From: Cohaesibacter gelatinilyticus
GTDB lineage: Bacteria > Pseudomonadota > Alphaproteobacteria > Rhizobiales > Cohaesibacteraceae
Length of the DNA: 64,000 nt
Assembly: GCF_900215605.1 (NCBI RefSeq)
Contig: NZ_OBEL01000006.1
Location: 1 to 64,000, forward strand
Direction of reading: 5' to 3'
The first letter of the stretch is position 1; the number at the start of each line of letters is the position of its first letter. A program made the translations under genes and the position numbers. The notes under the pieces are model-generated. The model was given only the letters and a program-made list of their open reading frames with translations, made no database searches and was not told where the DNA came from. This document shows, one piece after another, positions 19,562 to 30,438 of the stretch.

Positions 19562-20452
19562 ATGGATTGGGACAAGCTTCGTATATTCCATGCAGCAGCT
19601 GATGCAGGCAGTTTCACCCATGCAGGTGACAAATTGCATATGAGCCAATCCGCCATTTCTCGCCAGGTCAGTGCACTGGAGTTCGATCTTGGTGTCACAC
19701 TCTTTCATCGCCATGCGCGTGGTCTGATCCTGACCGAACAAGGAGAACTTCTTTACCGAACGGCTCATGACGTCTTGATGAAGCTGGAGACAGTCAAAAC
19801 TCATCTGACTGATTCCAAGGAGAAGCCAACGGGCGAGCTGCGTGTCACCACAACTGTTGGCCTGGGCTCGGCATGGCTCACACAGCATTTACCGGAATTC
19901 ATGGATCTGTATCCCGATCTATCGCTCAATCTATTGCTGGAAAATGAAGATCTCGACCTTGGCATGCGCGAGGCAGATGTCGCCATTCGCTTGCATCAAC
20001 CAACACAGCCTGATTTGATCCAACGAAAGCTCTTCACAGTACACTTTCACGTCTTTGCGCACCCGAGCTATCTGAAACAGAATGGTCACCCCCAAACATT
20101 GGAAGAGTTGGAAGGTCATCGCCTTATTGCCTTTGGCGACAATGCCCCAAACTACCTAAAGGATATGAACTGGCTGGAACGTGCCGGTATGCCGGGCAGC
20201 AAAAAACGAAAAGTCGATTTGAAGGTGAATAACATTCTCGCCATTCGTAGCGCAGTCATGCGAGGTGCTGGAATTGCCATGTTGCCTGACTATGTTGTCC
20301 ACCCTCGTGATAATCTCGTTCAACTACTGACCGAGCATGACATGCCAAGCTTCCAAACCTATTTTGTCTATGCTTCCGAGATGAAAAACTCCATGCGCAT
20401 CAATGCATTGCGCGATTTTCTCCTCTCCAAGGCAGCCAGCTGGCATTATTGA
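19562..20452 (+). CDS. LysR family transcriptional regulator
   Basis: A 296-residue LysR regulator: N-terminal winged HTH (KLRIFHAAADAGSFTHAGDK, then SQSAISRQVSALE), a linker helix, and a periplasmic-binding-protein-like effector domain from about residue 90 (GELRVTTTVGLGSAW). The ATG at 19562 follows GGGAGGAACC, so upstream in-frame codons are excluded. Adjacency to trxB is conserved in rhizobia but the effector is unknown. The gene ends at a strong terminator. Confidence 0.93.
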   Translation: MDWDKLRIFHAAADAGSFTHAGDKLHMSQSAISRQVSALEFDLGVTLFHRHARGLILTEQGELLYRTAHDVLMKLETVKTHLTDSKEKPTGELRVTTTVGLGSAWLTQHLPEFMDLYPDLSLNLLLENEDLDLGMREADVAIRLHQPTQPDLIQRKLFTVHFHVFAHPSYLKQNGHPQTLEELEGHRLIAFGDNAPNYLKDMNWLERAGMPGSKKRKVDLKVNNILAIRSAVMRGAGIAMLPDYVVHPRDNLVQLLTEHDMPSFQTYFVYASEMKNSMRINALRDFLLSKAASWHY

Positions 20453-20474
20453 CTGGCCTCAATAGATAACCAGA

Positions 20475-20505
20475 CAAAAAAGACCGGGCATGACCCGGTC
20501 TTTTT
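20475..20505 (+). terminator. LysR gene terminator
   Basis: AAAAAGACCGGG pairs with CCCGGTCTTTTT across a TCATGA-type loop, 22 bp after the LysR stop, followed by a T-run. Confidence 0.88.
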
Positions 20506-20635
20506 GACTCTGCGTATAATATTTTACCCGACCATTATATCTGAAATCACCTAACATTAAAGCCATGCGTTTTTTGCATGGCTGCTTTGCAGATTAACGT
20601 CTTGTAAATCTATCGGCAAAGGCGCATATACGTCT

Positions 20636-20770
20636 CAGCTGATGGCAACGACGTCACTTCCTCCTCCCAGTGATGTCAGTTGTAGCCAGCTGTTCCCCTC
20701 TGGAAGGTGATTGCTCCGTGCTTTGCACGGAATTGACTTTAAGCCGGACTTTTTAGTCCGGCTTTTTTTT
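20636..20770 (+). ncRNA. Candidate trans-acting small RNA with anti-Shine-Dalgarno loop
   Basis: The stretch has the layout of a rhizobial sRNA. Hairpin 1 (20650-20677) pairs GACGTCAC with GTGATGTC (one G-U) and exposes CCTCCTCCC in its loop. A middle region follows, with a CCGTG-CTTTG-CACGG hairpin near 20717. The end is a perfect terminator, AAGCCGGACT-TTTT-AGTCCGGCTT, with eight Ts. A possible promoter, TTGTAA at 20603 and CATATA at 20625, has 16-17 bp spacing. Loop sequence and architecture resemble the alpha-r14 (CcsR/cuckoo) family. No frame covers it. The 5' end is estimated. Confidence 0.6.
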
Positions 20771-20823
20771 GTCCAGATTTCCAATCTGACAAATCACCTT
20801 GCAAGCCAGCCACACCCGTCACC

Positions 20824-22893
20824 TCAATGGCGGTTGATGCTGTAGATTTTCATTTTCCGATAGAGTGTATTGCGCGATAGACCAAGAGAACGAGCCGCTT
20901 TGCTGACATTCCACTTGGCACACCTCAAATGCGATAGAATGGTCTCATACTCTGTCTTTTGCAGGTTGCTTTGCAAACCAGAACCAAGCTCTTGGCTGAT
21001 CGTATGCTCAGACACAAAATCATCACCCATGCTTGGAGGCCGGAGAACCGCGCCCATCGGTCCCATCTGCAAATGCTCTGGTCGAATCGGTTCTTCATCC
21101 GCAAGAATAATGGCCGTTTTCAGCACATGTTTCAGCTGACGGATATTACCCGGCCATGTGGAATTTCTAAGCATCTGTACTGCATCAGGATCAAAATCTG
21201 TTTCATTCTCCAATTGCCGCCCTTCACTCAACTTGGAAACAAGACCGGCCAGATCTTCACGCTCGCGAAGAGCGGGCAACGAGACAGTGAATCCACAAAG
21301 CCGAAAATAAAGATCTTCACGGAACTTGCCCTGAGCACAGAGTTCCTTAAGCGATTGATGAGTAGCAGCAATAAGACGGATATCCAGATCAATCCCTTCG
21401 CTGCTTCCCAATGGCATCACCTTACGCTGTTCCAAGACCTGTAGCAGGCGGGTCTGGGCAGAAAGAGGCATATCGCCAATTTCATCCAGCATCAAAGTAC
21501 CTCCGTTCGCCGCCAGAATTTGCCCTTTGAAACCTTTTTCCTGTGCTCCGGTGAAAGCTCCCGCCTTATAGCCGAACAATTCCCCTTCAATCAGATTTTC
21601 CGGTAATGCTCCGCAATTCACCGCAACAAATGGGTGCTCAAAACGACTGCTTGCCTCATGCAATGCCCGTGAAAAACTGTCCTTGCCAACACCAGTCTCA
21701 CCCGTCACCAATAGCGGCACATCATGTTCAAACAATTTAAGCGCATTCTTCGCCAGGACCTGCAATGACGGATCGGAACCTGTTATCTGGTTGAGAGCGG
21801 ATTGTCTGACATTTACAGAGTCATCAGAAATCCGAGAAACTGGTCTTGCTACAGGGTCCAAAGCACGCCTTACAGGCTTGGCCGAACCGTTGGAACGAAA
21901 TGCAAGACCGGAATGCTTTGACAGACTTGCTGGTTCCACCAAACGCGCATGTAGATTGCGCTCCAGCTGGTTATTGCCGCCTGCCAACCATAATTCCTGC
22001 GCCTGTCTCCCGGATTGCGAAAGGCTCTCGGCCAGTTTGTCCGCCTTCATGGCAAAGAGATCTTCCACGCCAATAGAGATCAGCTCTCCACGATCATTCG
22101 CTCCTAAATGCGACAGCGCCATTTCATCAACCCCGACAATTCGGCCATTATGATCCAACGCCAATAGACCCTCTTCAAGCAAACCCACACGATCTGCATC
22201 CTGATGAAAACGCAAAATCCATTGATCGGAAAAATGATCCTGAAAATTGCGGCGTGAAATCAGGCGCGCGGACATTTCCAGCAAAGCTCTTGTATGAGCC
22301 AAAATATCCAGATCATCCTTGCGGCCAATCGAAGAGACATCGAACAAGGCCAAGACCTCCCCCTCAACATCCAGTATGGGCGCACCTGTACATGTCAAAG
22401 CAGCATGATTGCGATAGAAATGCTGGTCACGATAAATGGTAACTGACTTTTTCTCGGTAATGGCTGTTCCAATACCGTTGGTCCCTTCCCTATCCTCACT
22501 CCAATCCGCCCCACGACGCAGACCGGATTGGCGAAACAAGGCTTCCAGATCTGATTGAACAGAGAAATCAATAATTGTACCGCTATTATCGGTCAGGATG
22601 ACCGCATGGCCGGAACCAACGATATTTTGGAAAATATGTTGCACCTGAGAACGACAAGCAGCAAAAAGTGGTCCCAGACTTTCTATGGAATCGCGCACAC
22701 GCTCGCGCCGAACAACGGTCTCGCGCTGCTCATGCTCTTTCTCCAGACCATGCTCATTCCGGCACCGTTCCCAAGACGACAAAATCATGGATCGGTCCCG
22801 TTGCAATAGCCCCGAGCGCTGTCTGCTCATCAATGCCAAATTTTCCTCCCGGAACCACTCAAAAATGTCGCCCGATTTGTCGAGTTCGTTCAT
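20824..22893 (-). CDS. AcoR-type sigma-54-dependent activator
   Basis: A 689-residue enhancer-binding protein: an N-terminal GAF-like sensor (about 75-215), a PAS-like middle region (about 235-285), an AAA+ domain and a C-terminal Fis-type HTH. The AAA+ domain has Walker A GETGVGK at 398-404, the sigma-54-contacting GAFTGA at 445-450 and Walker B GGTLMLDE near 464-471. The HTH includes NVSKAARSLGLSRNTLYRKM. The overall layout is that of AcoR, which activates acetoin and alcohol/aldehyde catabolism genes. It is divergent from the aldehyde dehydrogenase, with a -24/-12 promoter candidate between them, so that gene is its likely target. Confidence 0.93.
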   Translation of the reverse strand: MNELDKSGDIFEWFREENLALMSRQRSGLLQRDRSMILSSWERCRNEHGLEKEHEQRETVVRRERVRDSIESLGPLFAACRSQVQHIFQNIVGSGHAVILTDNSGTIIDFSVQSDLEALFRQSGLRRGADWSEDREGTNGIGTAITEKKSVTIYRDQHFYRNHAALTCTGAPILDVEGEVLALFDVSSIGRKDDLDILAHTRALLEMSARLISRRNFQDHFSDQWILRFHQDADRVGLLEEGLLALDHNGRIVGVDEMALSHLGANDRGELISIGVEDLFAMKADKLAESLSQSGRQAQELWLAGGNNQLERNLHARLVEPASLSKHSGLAFRSNGSAKPVRRALDPVARPVSRISDDSVNVRQSALNQITGSDPSLQVLAKNALKLFEHDVPLLVTGETGVGKDSFSRALHEASSRFEHPFVAVNCGALPENLIEGELFGYKAGAFTGAQEKGFKGQILAANGGTLMLDEIGDMPLSAQTRLLQVLEQRKVMPLGSSEGIDLDIRLIAATHQSLKELCAQGKFREDLYFRLCGFTVSLPALREREDLAGLVSKLSEGRQLENETDFDPDAVQMLRNSTWPGNIRQLKHVLKTAIILADEEPIRPEHLQMGPMGAVLRPPSMGDDFVSEHTISQELGSGLQSNLQKTEYETILSHLRCAKWNVSKAARSLGLSRNTLYRKMKIYSINRH

Positions 22894-22962
22894 TTATCAA
22901 TGGTCACCGATGAACACTAACACCGAAACAGTTATGCGACAAACCGCACAAAATCGGTTTCC

Positions 22963-23021
22963 TGTCACTGTTACGCATCGCCTGAGTGACAAATGGCGCA
23001 ATGTGTAACGCAGGTGTGACA
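22963..23021. promoter_or_regulatory. Candidate upstream activator sites for AcoR-type protein
   Basis: The hexamer TGTCAC (22963-22968) has inverted copies GTGACA at 22986-22991 and 23016-23021, with related GTTAC/GTAAC elements at 22970 and 23005. The cluster lies 45-100 bp upstream of the -24/-12 promoter, where enhancer-binding proteins usually bind. Confidence 0.4.
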
Positions 23022-23063
23022 GTTTCTCTCATGGTCATTTACACAAATTCAAGGACTTACAAG

Positions 23064-23080
23064 TTGGCACGCTTCTTCCA
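23064..23080 (+). promoter_or_regulatory. Candidate sigma-54 (-24/-12) promoter
   Basis: TTGGCAC-N5-TTCCA matches the sigma-54 consensus TGGCAC-N5-TTGCA except for one base in the -12 element. It lies 52 bp upstream of the aldehyde dehydrogenase start, next to a sigma-54 activator gene. Confidence 0.55.
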
Positions 23081-23131
23081 TAGCAAGGTTTGAACTTTTT
23101 TTCGCAATGACAGTTTTCTGGGAGGAAAATT

Positions 23132-24679
23132 ATGAATATTGTCACGCCAAACAACAAAAGTGCTGCTCTGGACACATCTCATCTCGGTGTCGACTTTCCC
23201 TTCAAGGCCAAATACGGCAACTTCATCAATGGGGAATTCGTAGAGCCAAAATCCGGCCAATATTTCGCCAACCCAACTCCAATAACCGGCGAAATCCTCT
23301 GTGAAGTTGCCCGCTCCAACGCAGATGACATTGAGGCCGCTCTGGACGCAGCCCATGCTGCTTTCCCTGCCTGGGGCAAAAGCTCCATCACTGATCGTTC
23401 GAACATGCTCTTGAAAATCGCCGACATCATGGAGCAGAACACCCAGCTTCTGGCTGTGGCAGAAACCCTTGATAACGGCAAACCAATCCGCGAGTCTATC
23501 GCGGCTGATCTGGCACTGGCCGTTGATCATTTCCGCTATTTTGCAGGCGTTATTCGTGCCGAAGAAGGCAGCATTGGCGAAATTGACGCCAACACTTATG
23601 CCTATCACATCAACGAGCCTCTGGGCGTGGTTGGACAGATCATCCCATGGAACTTCCCGCTATTGATGGCAACATGGAAGGTCGCTCCCGCCCTCGCCGC
23701 AGGCAACTGCATCGTGCTGAAACCAGCAGAACAAACCCCGGCTTCCATCATGGTTCTGATGGAGCTGATCGCTGATGTGCTGCCAGCAGGTGTCCTGAAC
23801 GTCGTCAACGGCTTTGGCCTGGAGGCTGGCAAGCCTCTGGCTTCTTCCAGCCGCATCGCCAAAATCGCCTTCACCGGCGAGACCACGACCGGTCGCCTGA
23901 TCATGCAATACGCATCCCAGAACATTATTCCGGTCACATTGGAATTGGGTGGCAAGAGCCCGAATATCTTCTTCGCCGATATTATGGAACAGGATGATGC
24001 CTACTTTGACAAATGCCTCGAAGGCTTTGCCATGTTCGCTCTCAATCAGGGCGAGGTCTGCACCTGTCCAAGTCGTGTTCTGGTGCAGGAAAGCATTGCC
24101 GACGCCTTTATCGAGAAAGCAGTTGCCCGCACCAAGGCAGTCAAACAGGGCAATCCGCTGTCCATGGACACCATGATCGGTGCCCAAGCATCTGTCGAAC
24201 AGATGGAAAAGATCACATCTTATCTGGAACTCGGCAAACAGGAAGGCGCAGAGGTGCTGACTGGTGGCAATGCTGCCAAGATGAGCGAAGGTTTGGAGAA
24301 CGGCAACTTCATCGAGCCGACCATCTTCAAAGGTCACAACAAGATGCGTGTCTTCCAGGAAGAAATCTTTGGCCCTGTCGTCTCGGTCACCACCTTCAAG
24401 GATGAAGCAGAAGCCTTGGAAATAGCCAATGACACACTCTATGGCCTTGGCGCTGGCCTCTGGACCCGCAACGGCACCCGTGCCTTCCGTATGGGCCGTG
24501 AAATTCAGGCAGGCCGTGTATGGACCAATTGCTATCACGCTTACCCGGCACATGCTGCCTTTGGTGGCTACAAACAGTCCGGCATTGGTCGTGAAAACCA
24601 CAAGATGATGCTCAACCATTATCGCCAGACCAAGAACCTGCTGGTCTCCTACGATGACAATGCACTGGGCTTCTTCTGA
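23132..24679 (+). CDS. NAD-dependent aldehyde dehydrogenase (ExaC/AcoD type)
   Basis: A 515-residue aldehyde dehydrogenase oxidising aldehydes such as acetaldehyde to acids in the cytoplasm. IPWNFP at 171-176 and FTGET at 247-251 shape the cofactor site, the general base is Glu271 in LELGGKSPN, and the catalytic nucleophile is Cys310 in NQGEVCTC. The GEVCTCPSR context and the C-terminal DDNALGFF are typical of the ExaC/AldB branch. GGAGGA precedes the ATG. The AcoR-type activator upstream and DUF779 downstream complete a module repeatedly seen with this enzyme branch. Confidence 0.95.
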   Translation: MNIVTPNNKSAALDTSHLGVDFPFKAKYGNFINGEFVEPKSGQYFANPTPITGEILCEVARSNADDIEAALDAAHAAFPAWGKSSITDRSNMLLKIADIMEQNTQLLAVAETLDNGKPIRESIAADLALAVDHFRYFAGVIRAEEGSIGEIDANTYAYHINEPLGVVGQIIPWNFPLLMATWKVAPALAAGNCIVLKPAEQTPASIMVLMELIADVLPAGVLNVVNGFGLEAGKPLASSSRIAKIAFTGETTTGRLIMQYASQNIIPVTLELGGKSPNIFFADIMEQDDAYFDKCLEGFAMFALNQGEVCTCPSRVLVQESIADAFIEKAVARTKAVKQGNPLSMDTMIGAQASVEQMEKITSYLELGKQEGAEVLTGGNAAKMSEGLENGNFIEPTIFKGHNKMRVFQEEIFGPVVSVTTFKDEAEALEIANDTLYGLGAGLWTRNGTRAFRMGREIQAGRVWTNCYHAYPAHAAFGGYKQSGIGRENHKMMLNHYRQTKNLLVSYDDNALGFF

Positions 24680-24775
24680 TCGTCCCCACACCATCAGAAA
24701 CCCAGATGCAATACGGCCGGACATCCCTCCTTGATGCCCGGTCGTTTGACAACCAGAACAAGGAGCCAGCCAATC

Positions 24776-25135
24776 ATGTCCGAAAAAGCCCCCATCCCTA
24801 CGGTCGAAGCCACTGAAAGTGCCTTGAAGCTGATCAGCATCATTAAGGAGAAATACGGCCCGGAATTGATCTTCCATCAGTCCGGTGGTTGCTGCGATGG
24901 CAGTGCACCCATGTGCTTTGAAAAGTCCGATTTCATCATCGGTAACAGCGATATGTTGCTGGGAGACCTGGCAGGTGTGCCATTCTACATCAACCAAGAT
25001 CAGGGCGAGCGCTGGGGTCATACTCATCTGATCATCGATGCCATACCGGGCAATGGCGGTATGTTCTCACTCGATAACGGCACCGGTCAGCGTTTTCTGA
25101 CCCGCTCGGAAGTATGTGCCCTGCCACAGCGCTGA
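24776..25135 (+). CDS. DUF779 domain-containing protein
   Basis: A 119-residue protein of the DUF779 family. The conserved block FHQSGGCCDGSAPMC (about residues 33-47) contributes three cysteines that could bind metal or take part in redox chemistry; RWGHTHLIIDAI and ENGTG-like NGTGQRFLTR follow. The ATG at 24776 follows AAGGAG. DUF779 genes are commonly found next to ExaC-type aldehyde dehydrogenases, and here only 96 bp separate them, so they are probably one transcript. The biochemical role is unknown. Confidence 0.92.
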   Translation: MSEKAPIPTVEATESALKLISIIKEKYGPELIFHQSGGCCDGSAPMCFEKSDFIIGNSDMLLGDLAGVPFYINQDQGERWGHTHLIIDAIPGNGGMFSLDNGTGQRFLTRSEVCALPQR

Positions 25136-25149
25136 CAGGGCACATACTT
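25110..25149. terminator. 14-bp perfect stem between DUF779 gene and msrP
   Basis: AAGTATGTGCCCTG (25110-25123) pairs perfectly with CAGGGCACATACTT (25136-25149) around a 12-nt loop containing the DUF779 stop codon. It lies between convergent genes and probably limits read-through both ways, although there is no strong T-run. Confidence 0.6.
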
Positions 25150-25154
25150 ACCAG

Positions 25155-26171
25155 TTAGCGATAGAGTACGGTTTTAGGCAGATCCAAATCTTTATAGAGA
25201 TGAGCGACCTGCTCACCATATCCGTTGAAGATCTTGGTCGGAATACGGTCACCGGTCCCCAGGACCCGCTCGGTCGCTTGAGACCAGCGCGGATGATCCA
25301 CTTCCGGGTTCACATTTGCCCAGAAGCCATATTCCCGTGCTGCCAGCTTCTCCCAGAAACTGACAGGTTGTTTGTCGGTAAAGGTGAAACGCACAATCGA
25401 CTTGATGGATTTGAAGCCATATTTCCACGGCAGCGCCAAACGAAGTGGAGCACCAAACTGTTTGGCCGCAGGCTTGCCATAAGCACCTGTTACAAGGAAT
25501 GCCAGATCATTGGAAGCTTCTTCCATGGTAACCCCTTCCACATAAGGCCATGGATACCAGGTCTGCTTCTGCCCCGTTGCAACAGATGGGTCCTGAAATG
25601 TTTCCATACGGATATATTTCGCGCCGGACAGAGGCTTGGCTTTGGCGATCAGATCCTTGAAGGCAAATCCGGTCCAGGGAATGGTCATGGACCAAGCCTC
25701 CACACAGCGATGGCGATAAAGACGCTCTTCGAGTTGCATGGAACGGATCAGGGCATCAATATCCAGTTCCATCTCCTTTTCCACCATGCCATCAATCTTC
25801 ACGGTCCATGGACGAATATTCAAGGCCTGTGCCGCTTTGGAGATTTGCTTGTGTGAACCAAACTCATAGAAATTATTATAGGTCGAATTGACAGTCTCAT
25901 CCGTCAGAGCCTGCTCGATCTGATAAGCATCATTGCGCTTTGCAGGATAAAGATCCATCGTTGGGTCAACAAAATCGGAAGTGCTGGCAGATTGACTGAT
26001 TACAGCATCTGAACCATCGCTACTTTGATCGCTACAACCAGCAAGGGTCAGCGCAGCTCCACCGATCATCAGGCTGGAATTGGTCATAAACTTTCGCCGG
26101 TTCAGATAAATTCCTTCATCTGTCGCAGCCCTCTCAGGCAAAATCCAGGAAGGCAGGCGCTTGATCAACAT
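25155..26171 (-). CDS. msrP: Protein-methionine-sulfoxide reductase catalytic subunit
   Basis: A 338-residue periplasmic molybdoenzyme (YedY/MsrP) that repairs oxidised methionines in envelope proteins. A twin-arginine signal (NRRKFMTNSS, Arg25-Arg26) precedes a hydrophobic stretch ending LTLAGC. The molybdenum-ligating Cys156 lies in HRCVEAWSM, and WPYVEGV and LPWKYGFKS are family blocks. The ATG at 26171 follows GGAGG, so upstream in-frame sequence is excluded. The haem partner MsrQ is not adjacent. LAGC resembles a lipobox, raising the possibility of a Tat-exported lipoprotein. Confidence 0.94.
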   Translation of the reverse strand: MLIKRLPSWILPERAATDEGIYLNRRKFMTNSSLMIGGAALTLAGCSDQSSDGSDAVISQSASTSDFVDPTMDLYPAKRNDAYQIEQALTDETVNSTYNNFYEFGSHKQISKAAQALNIRPWTVKIDGMVEKEMELDIDALIRSMQLEERLYRHRCVEAWSMTIPWTGFAFKDLIAKAKPLSGAKYIRMETFQDPSVATGQKQTWYPWPYVEGVTMEEASNDLAFLVTGAYGKPAAKQFGAPLRLALPWKYGFKSIKSIVRFTFTDKQPVSFWEKLAAREYGFWANVNPEVDHPRWSQATERVLGTGDRIPTKIFNGYGEQVAHLYKDLDLPKTVLYR

Positions 26172-26291
26172 GAAAACCTCCAGTTCAAATTCTGTCGCCA
26201 GACTACCCACAGCCCCAAACACAAGCAATTCAAGTTCTTGTGTGACATCTGTGAGATATGCTCTCGATTCTTCCACGCTGCCATCGGCAAC

Positions 26292-26315
26292 AAAAAAGGG
26301 GCCGCAAACGGCCCC
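26292..26315 (-). terminator. EF-G-like gene terminator
   Basis: On the minus strand GGGGCCG-TTTG-CGGCCCC is followed by six Ts, 29 bp after the stop of the EF-G-like gene. Confidence 0.9.
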
Positions 26316-26343
26316 GTTCTCACCATCATATTTTAACCAACAG

Positions 26344-28401
26344 TCACTGCGCCGCTTGCTTGGCAGCCAGAACCATATCAGCCTGACGACCAGTCAATTC
26401 CTGCATATGATCAAAACTGGCTTCAAAGCTCGCAACACCTGCTGAAATGGAGCGCAACTCAATGATCAAATCACTGATCTCGGATTGCGGCATCAAGCTC
26501 TCCACTTGATCCCAACCAGGCCAACCAGGTCGGGCATCATAGCCCATAAGCTGACCACGGCGACCTGCCACAATGGTATTGACCTTGGCAGTCACATCAT
26601 TTGGCACCGAGATCTTCACATTCATGATTGGCTCTAGCAGAACCGGGCTGCAATCGGGCAGTCCTTCACGCATGGCAAGGCTACCTGCAGAACGGAATGC
26701 CTGATCAGAGCTATCAACGTTGTGATATGACCCATCTGACAGATTAACGGCAACGTCCACCACTTCAAAGCCCATTGGACCCTTGGCCAATGCATCCTTG
26801 ATGCCATTCTCTACAGAGCTGAAATATTGCTTTGGCACTGCACCGCCCGTGATGGATTCAGAGAAAGCAAATCCTTCACCACGGCTCAGAGGTTTGATGT
26901 CCAGCAATACATCTCCAAACTGACCGTGGCCACCAGATTGTTTCTTATGACGACCACGTACTTCTGTGGGTTTTCGAATCGTCTCCTTATAAGGAACAGA
27001 TGGCTTATGATGCTCAATATTGATGTTATATTTGCCTTCCAGTCGCTCAACCGCAACACGCAGATGCATCTCGCCCTGACCGTGAAGCAAGGTCTCACCA
27101 CTATCCTGATTTTGCGCGATACGCAGAGATGGATCCTCTTCAACCAGCTTTTGTAGTGTTGCATAGAGCTTCACTTCATCACGATGCTCTTTGGGTTTGA
27201 TGGCCATGGAATAGACAGGCGCAGGCAACTCAAGCATCTCAAGAGGATCAATTCCATCTTTCTCGGTTGAGAGGGTCATACCGGTATGTGCGCCTTCCAG
27301 TTTACCAAGCGCAATAACCTGCCCTGCCCTCGCCACATTGTCCTTGATGGTTTTCTGACCCTGTACATGGAACAGCCCGGACACACGACCAACTTCCTTG
27401 CCGCCTTCACCATAAAAGACGCTTCCATCTTTCAGCGAGCCTTTCAGAACCCTCGAGATGGAAAGCTTGCCACCATGAGGTGTATGAATACTCTTCATCA
27501 CCTGCACGATGGCTTCATCCTTGGCATTCTCATCAATACCAAGACGTTTGGTGGTGGTTGCAACACCAGGCCCTTCATGACGTAGAGCCTTCATCAAACG
27601 TTGAATACCATTCTCGGTCTCAGCAGAGCCAATCAGCATCGGCACAATCTGCCCCTGGCGCATTTCTTCAATCAGATCATCAAAAACCTGATCTTGTGGC
27701 GGCTCCATATCTTCCAGCAGGTGCTCCATCAGAACATCATCATGATCAGACAGGGTTTCCAACATATTGTAACGGGCTTCCAATTCACGCGCGTGGTCAC
27801 TGTCGGACATTTCAATCATCTCACTGGGCGCATGCTCGCGATAGATGAAAGCGCGCTCCAAAGCGAGATCAATAAAACCAATGGCAATATCGTTTTTCCA
27901 AATCGGGATCTGGCGCAGCACAAGTGGTGTGGAGCTGGCCCGTTGCAGCACTTCCAGCATCTCGCGAACCCGGCGGGTACATTTGTCAATTTTATTGAGG
28001 AACAGGATGCGCGGAATATTGCGCTCTTCCAAAGTCTTCAGGATCAATTGCAGGGCTGGCAATTTCTTCTCATCAGGCTCACAAACCACCACGGCAATAT
28101 CAGCAGCAGACAAAGCGGGTTGGCTCTCGAACTGGAACTCCACCGAACCCGGACAATCAATGAAAGTATAAGTATCACCTAAAAAATCCGCCTCGGCGAT
28201 ATTTGCCTCGACGGACATATGATGAGCACGAGCTTCGTCGGATCCATCACCGACAGAACCACCGCTATCAACCGAACCAAATTTATTGATGGTTCCGGTT
28301 CGCGCCAGCAATGCTTCCAGGAGAGTTGTTTTACCACTACCAAAGGGCCCGACGATTGCTACGCATCGTGGACCCTCGACTCTTTTGCCATTTTGTCCCA
28401 T
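26344..28401 (-). CDS. Elongation factor G-like GTPase
   Basis: A 685-residue translational GTPase paralogue of EF-G. The P-loop is GPFGSGKTTL (residues 18-27) rather than the GHVDHGKTT of true EF-G, and the G4 motif is NKID. EF-G domains II-V follow: PVYSMAIKPKEHRD, PSVPYKETIRKPTEVRGRHKKQSGGHGQFGD split over the domain III/IV join, GPMGFEVVDVAVNL, and a domain V ending LTGRQADMVLAAK. This is the FusA2-like branch known from actinobacteria and alphaproteobacteria, of uncertain role. AAGGAG precedes the ATG. It is downstream of the aminotransferase with a long gap, so probably transcribed on its own. Confidence 0.93.
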   Translation of the reverse strand: MGQNGKRVEGPRCVAIVGPFGSGKTTLLEALLARTGTINKFGSVDSGGSVGDGSDEARAHHMSVEANIAEADFLGDTYTFIDCPGSVEFQFESQPALSAADIAVVVCEPDEKKLPALQLILKTLEERNIPRILFLNKIDKCTRRVREMLEVLQRASSTPLVLRQIPIWKNDIAIGFIDLALERAFIYREHAPSEMIEMSDSDHARELEARYNMLETLSDHDDVLMEHLLEDMEPPQDQVFDDLIEEMRQGQIVPMLIGSAETENGIQRLMKALRHEGPGVATTTKRLGIDENAKDEAIVQVMKSIHTPHGGKLSISRVLKGSLKDGSVFYGEGGKEVGRVSGLFHVQGQKTIKDNVARAGQVIALGKLEGAHTGMTLSTEKDGIDPLEMLELPAPVYSMAIKPKEHRDEVKLYATLQKLVEEDPSLRIAQNQDSGETLLHGQGEMHLRVAVERLEGKYNINIEHHKPSVPYKETIRKPTEVRGRHKKQSGGHGQFGDVLLDIKPLSRGEGFAFSESITGGAVPKQYFSSVENGIKDALAKGPMGFEVVDVAVNLSDGSYHNVDSSDQAFRSAGSLAMREGLPDCSPVLLEPIMNVKISVPNDVTAKVNTIVAGRRGQLMGYDARPGWPGWDQVESLMPQSEISDLIIELRSISAGVASFEASFDHMQELTGRQADMVLAAKQAAQ

Positions 28402-28778
28402 GACCTATCTCCTTTTGCTCCTGCCCTCACGGCCAGCCAGAAACCAACCCATTCGGCATTTTTGTTTTCGTTATGTTCACATAATTTCCATCCGCATTTT
28501 ATCCTCAAATGCCCAAAACCATCCAAGAAGAAACACGAGATGAAATGGCGATTGGATGCCCTGAAACCAACTTTAACGAAAAAAGTCCCGGATACCTAAT
28601 CCCATCGCCGGAAACGATAAAAACAGCTTAGCGCAAAAGCGTTCGTACCAATTGATCAATCGCAAAATTTGGCAAATATCACATCTTTGGTCACTGGAAA
28701 ATACCGATCAACCAGCCCAAACAAAACGAGCCGATCCATCAGACCGGCCCGCTCATCAGTCAGTCATATTGATCGAGC
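28402..28778. other. Intergenic gap, aminotransferase to EF-G-like gene
   Basis: No credible gene is visible in these 377 bases. On the minus strand a weak hairpin (GAGC/GCTC with CCG/CGG) near 28727-28755 is followed by GTTTTGTTT and may terminate the aminotransferase gene. The promoter of the EF-G-like gene should lie here. Confidence 0.5.

Positions 28779-30438
<1,660 letters not shown>

Noticed and set aside
23660-25027. A 455-codon minus-strand frame across the aldehyde dehydrogenase and DUF779 genes
   Set aside because: It spans two real plus-strand genes and the gap between them; its composition has no domain signal.
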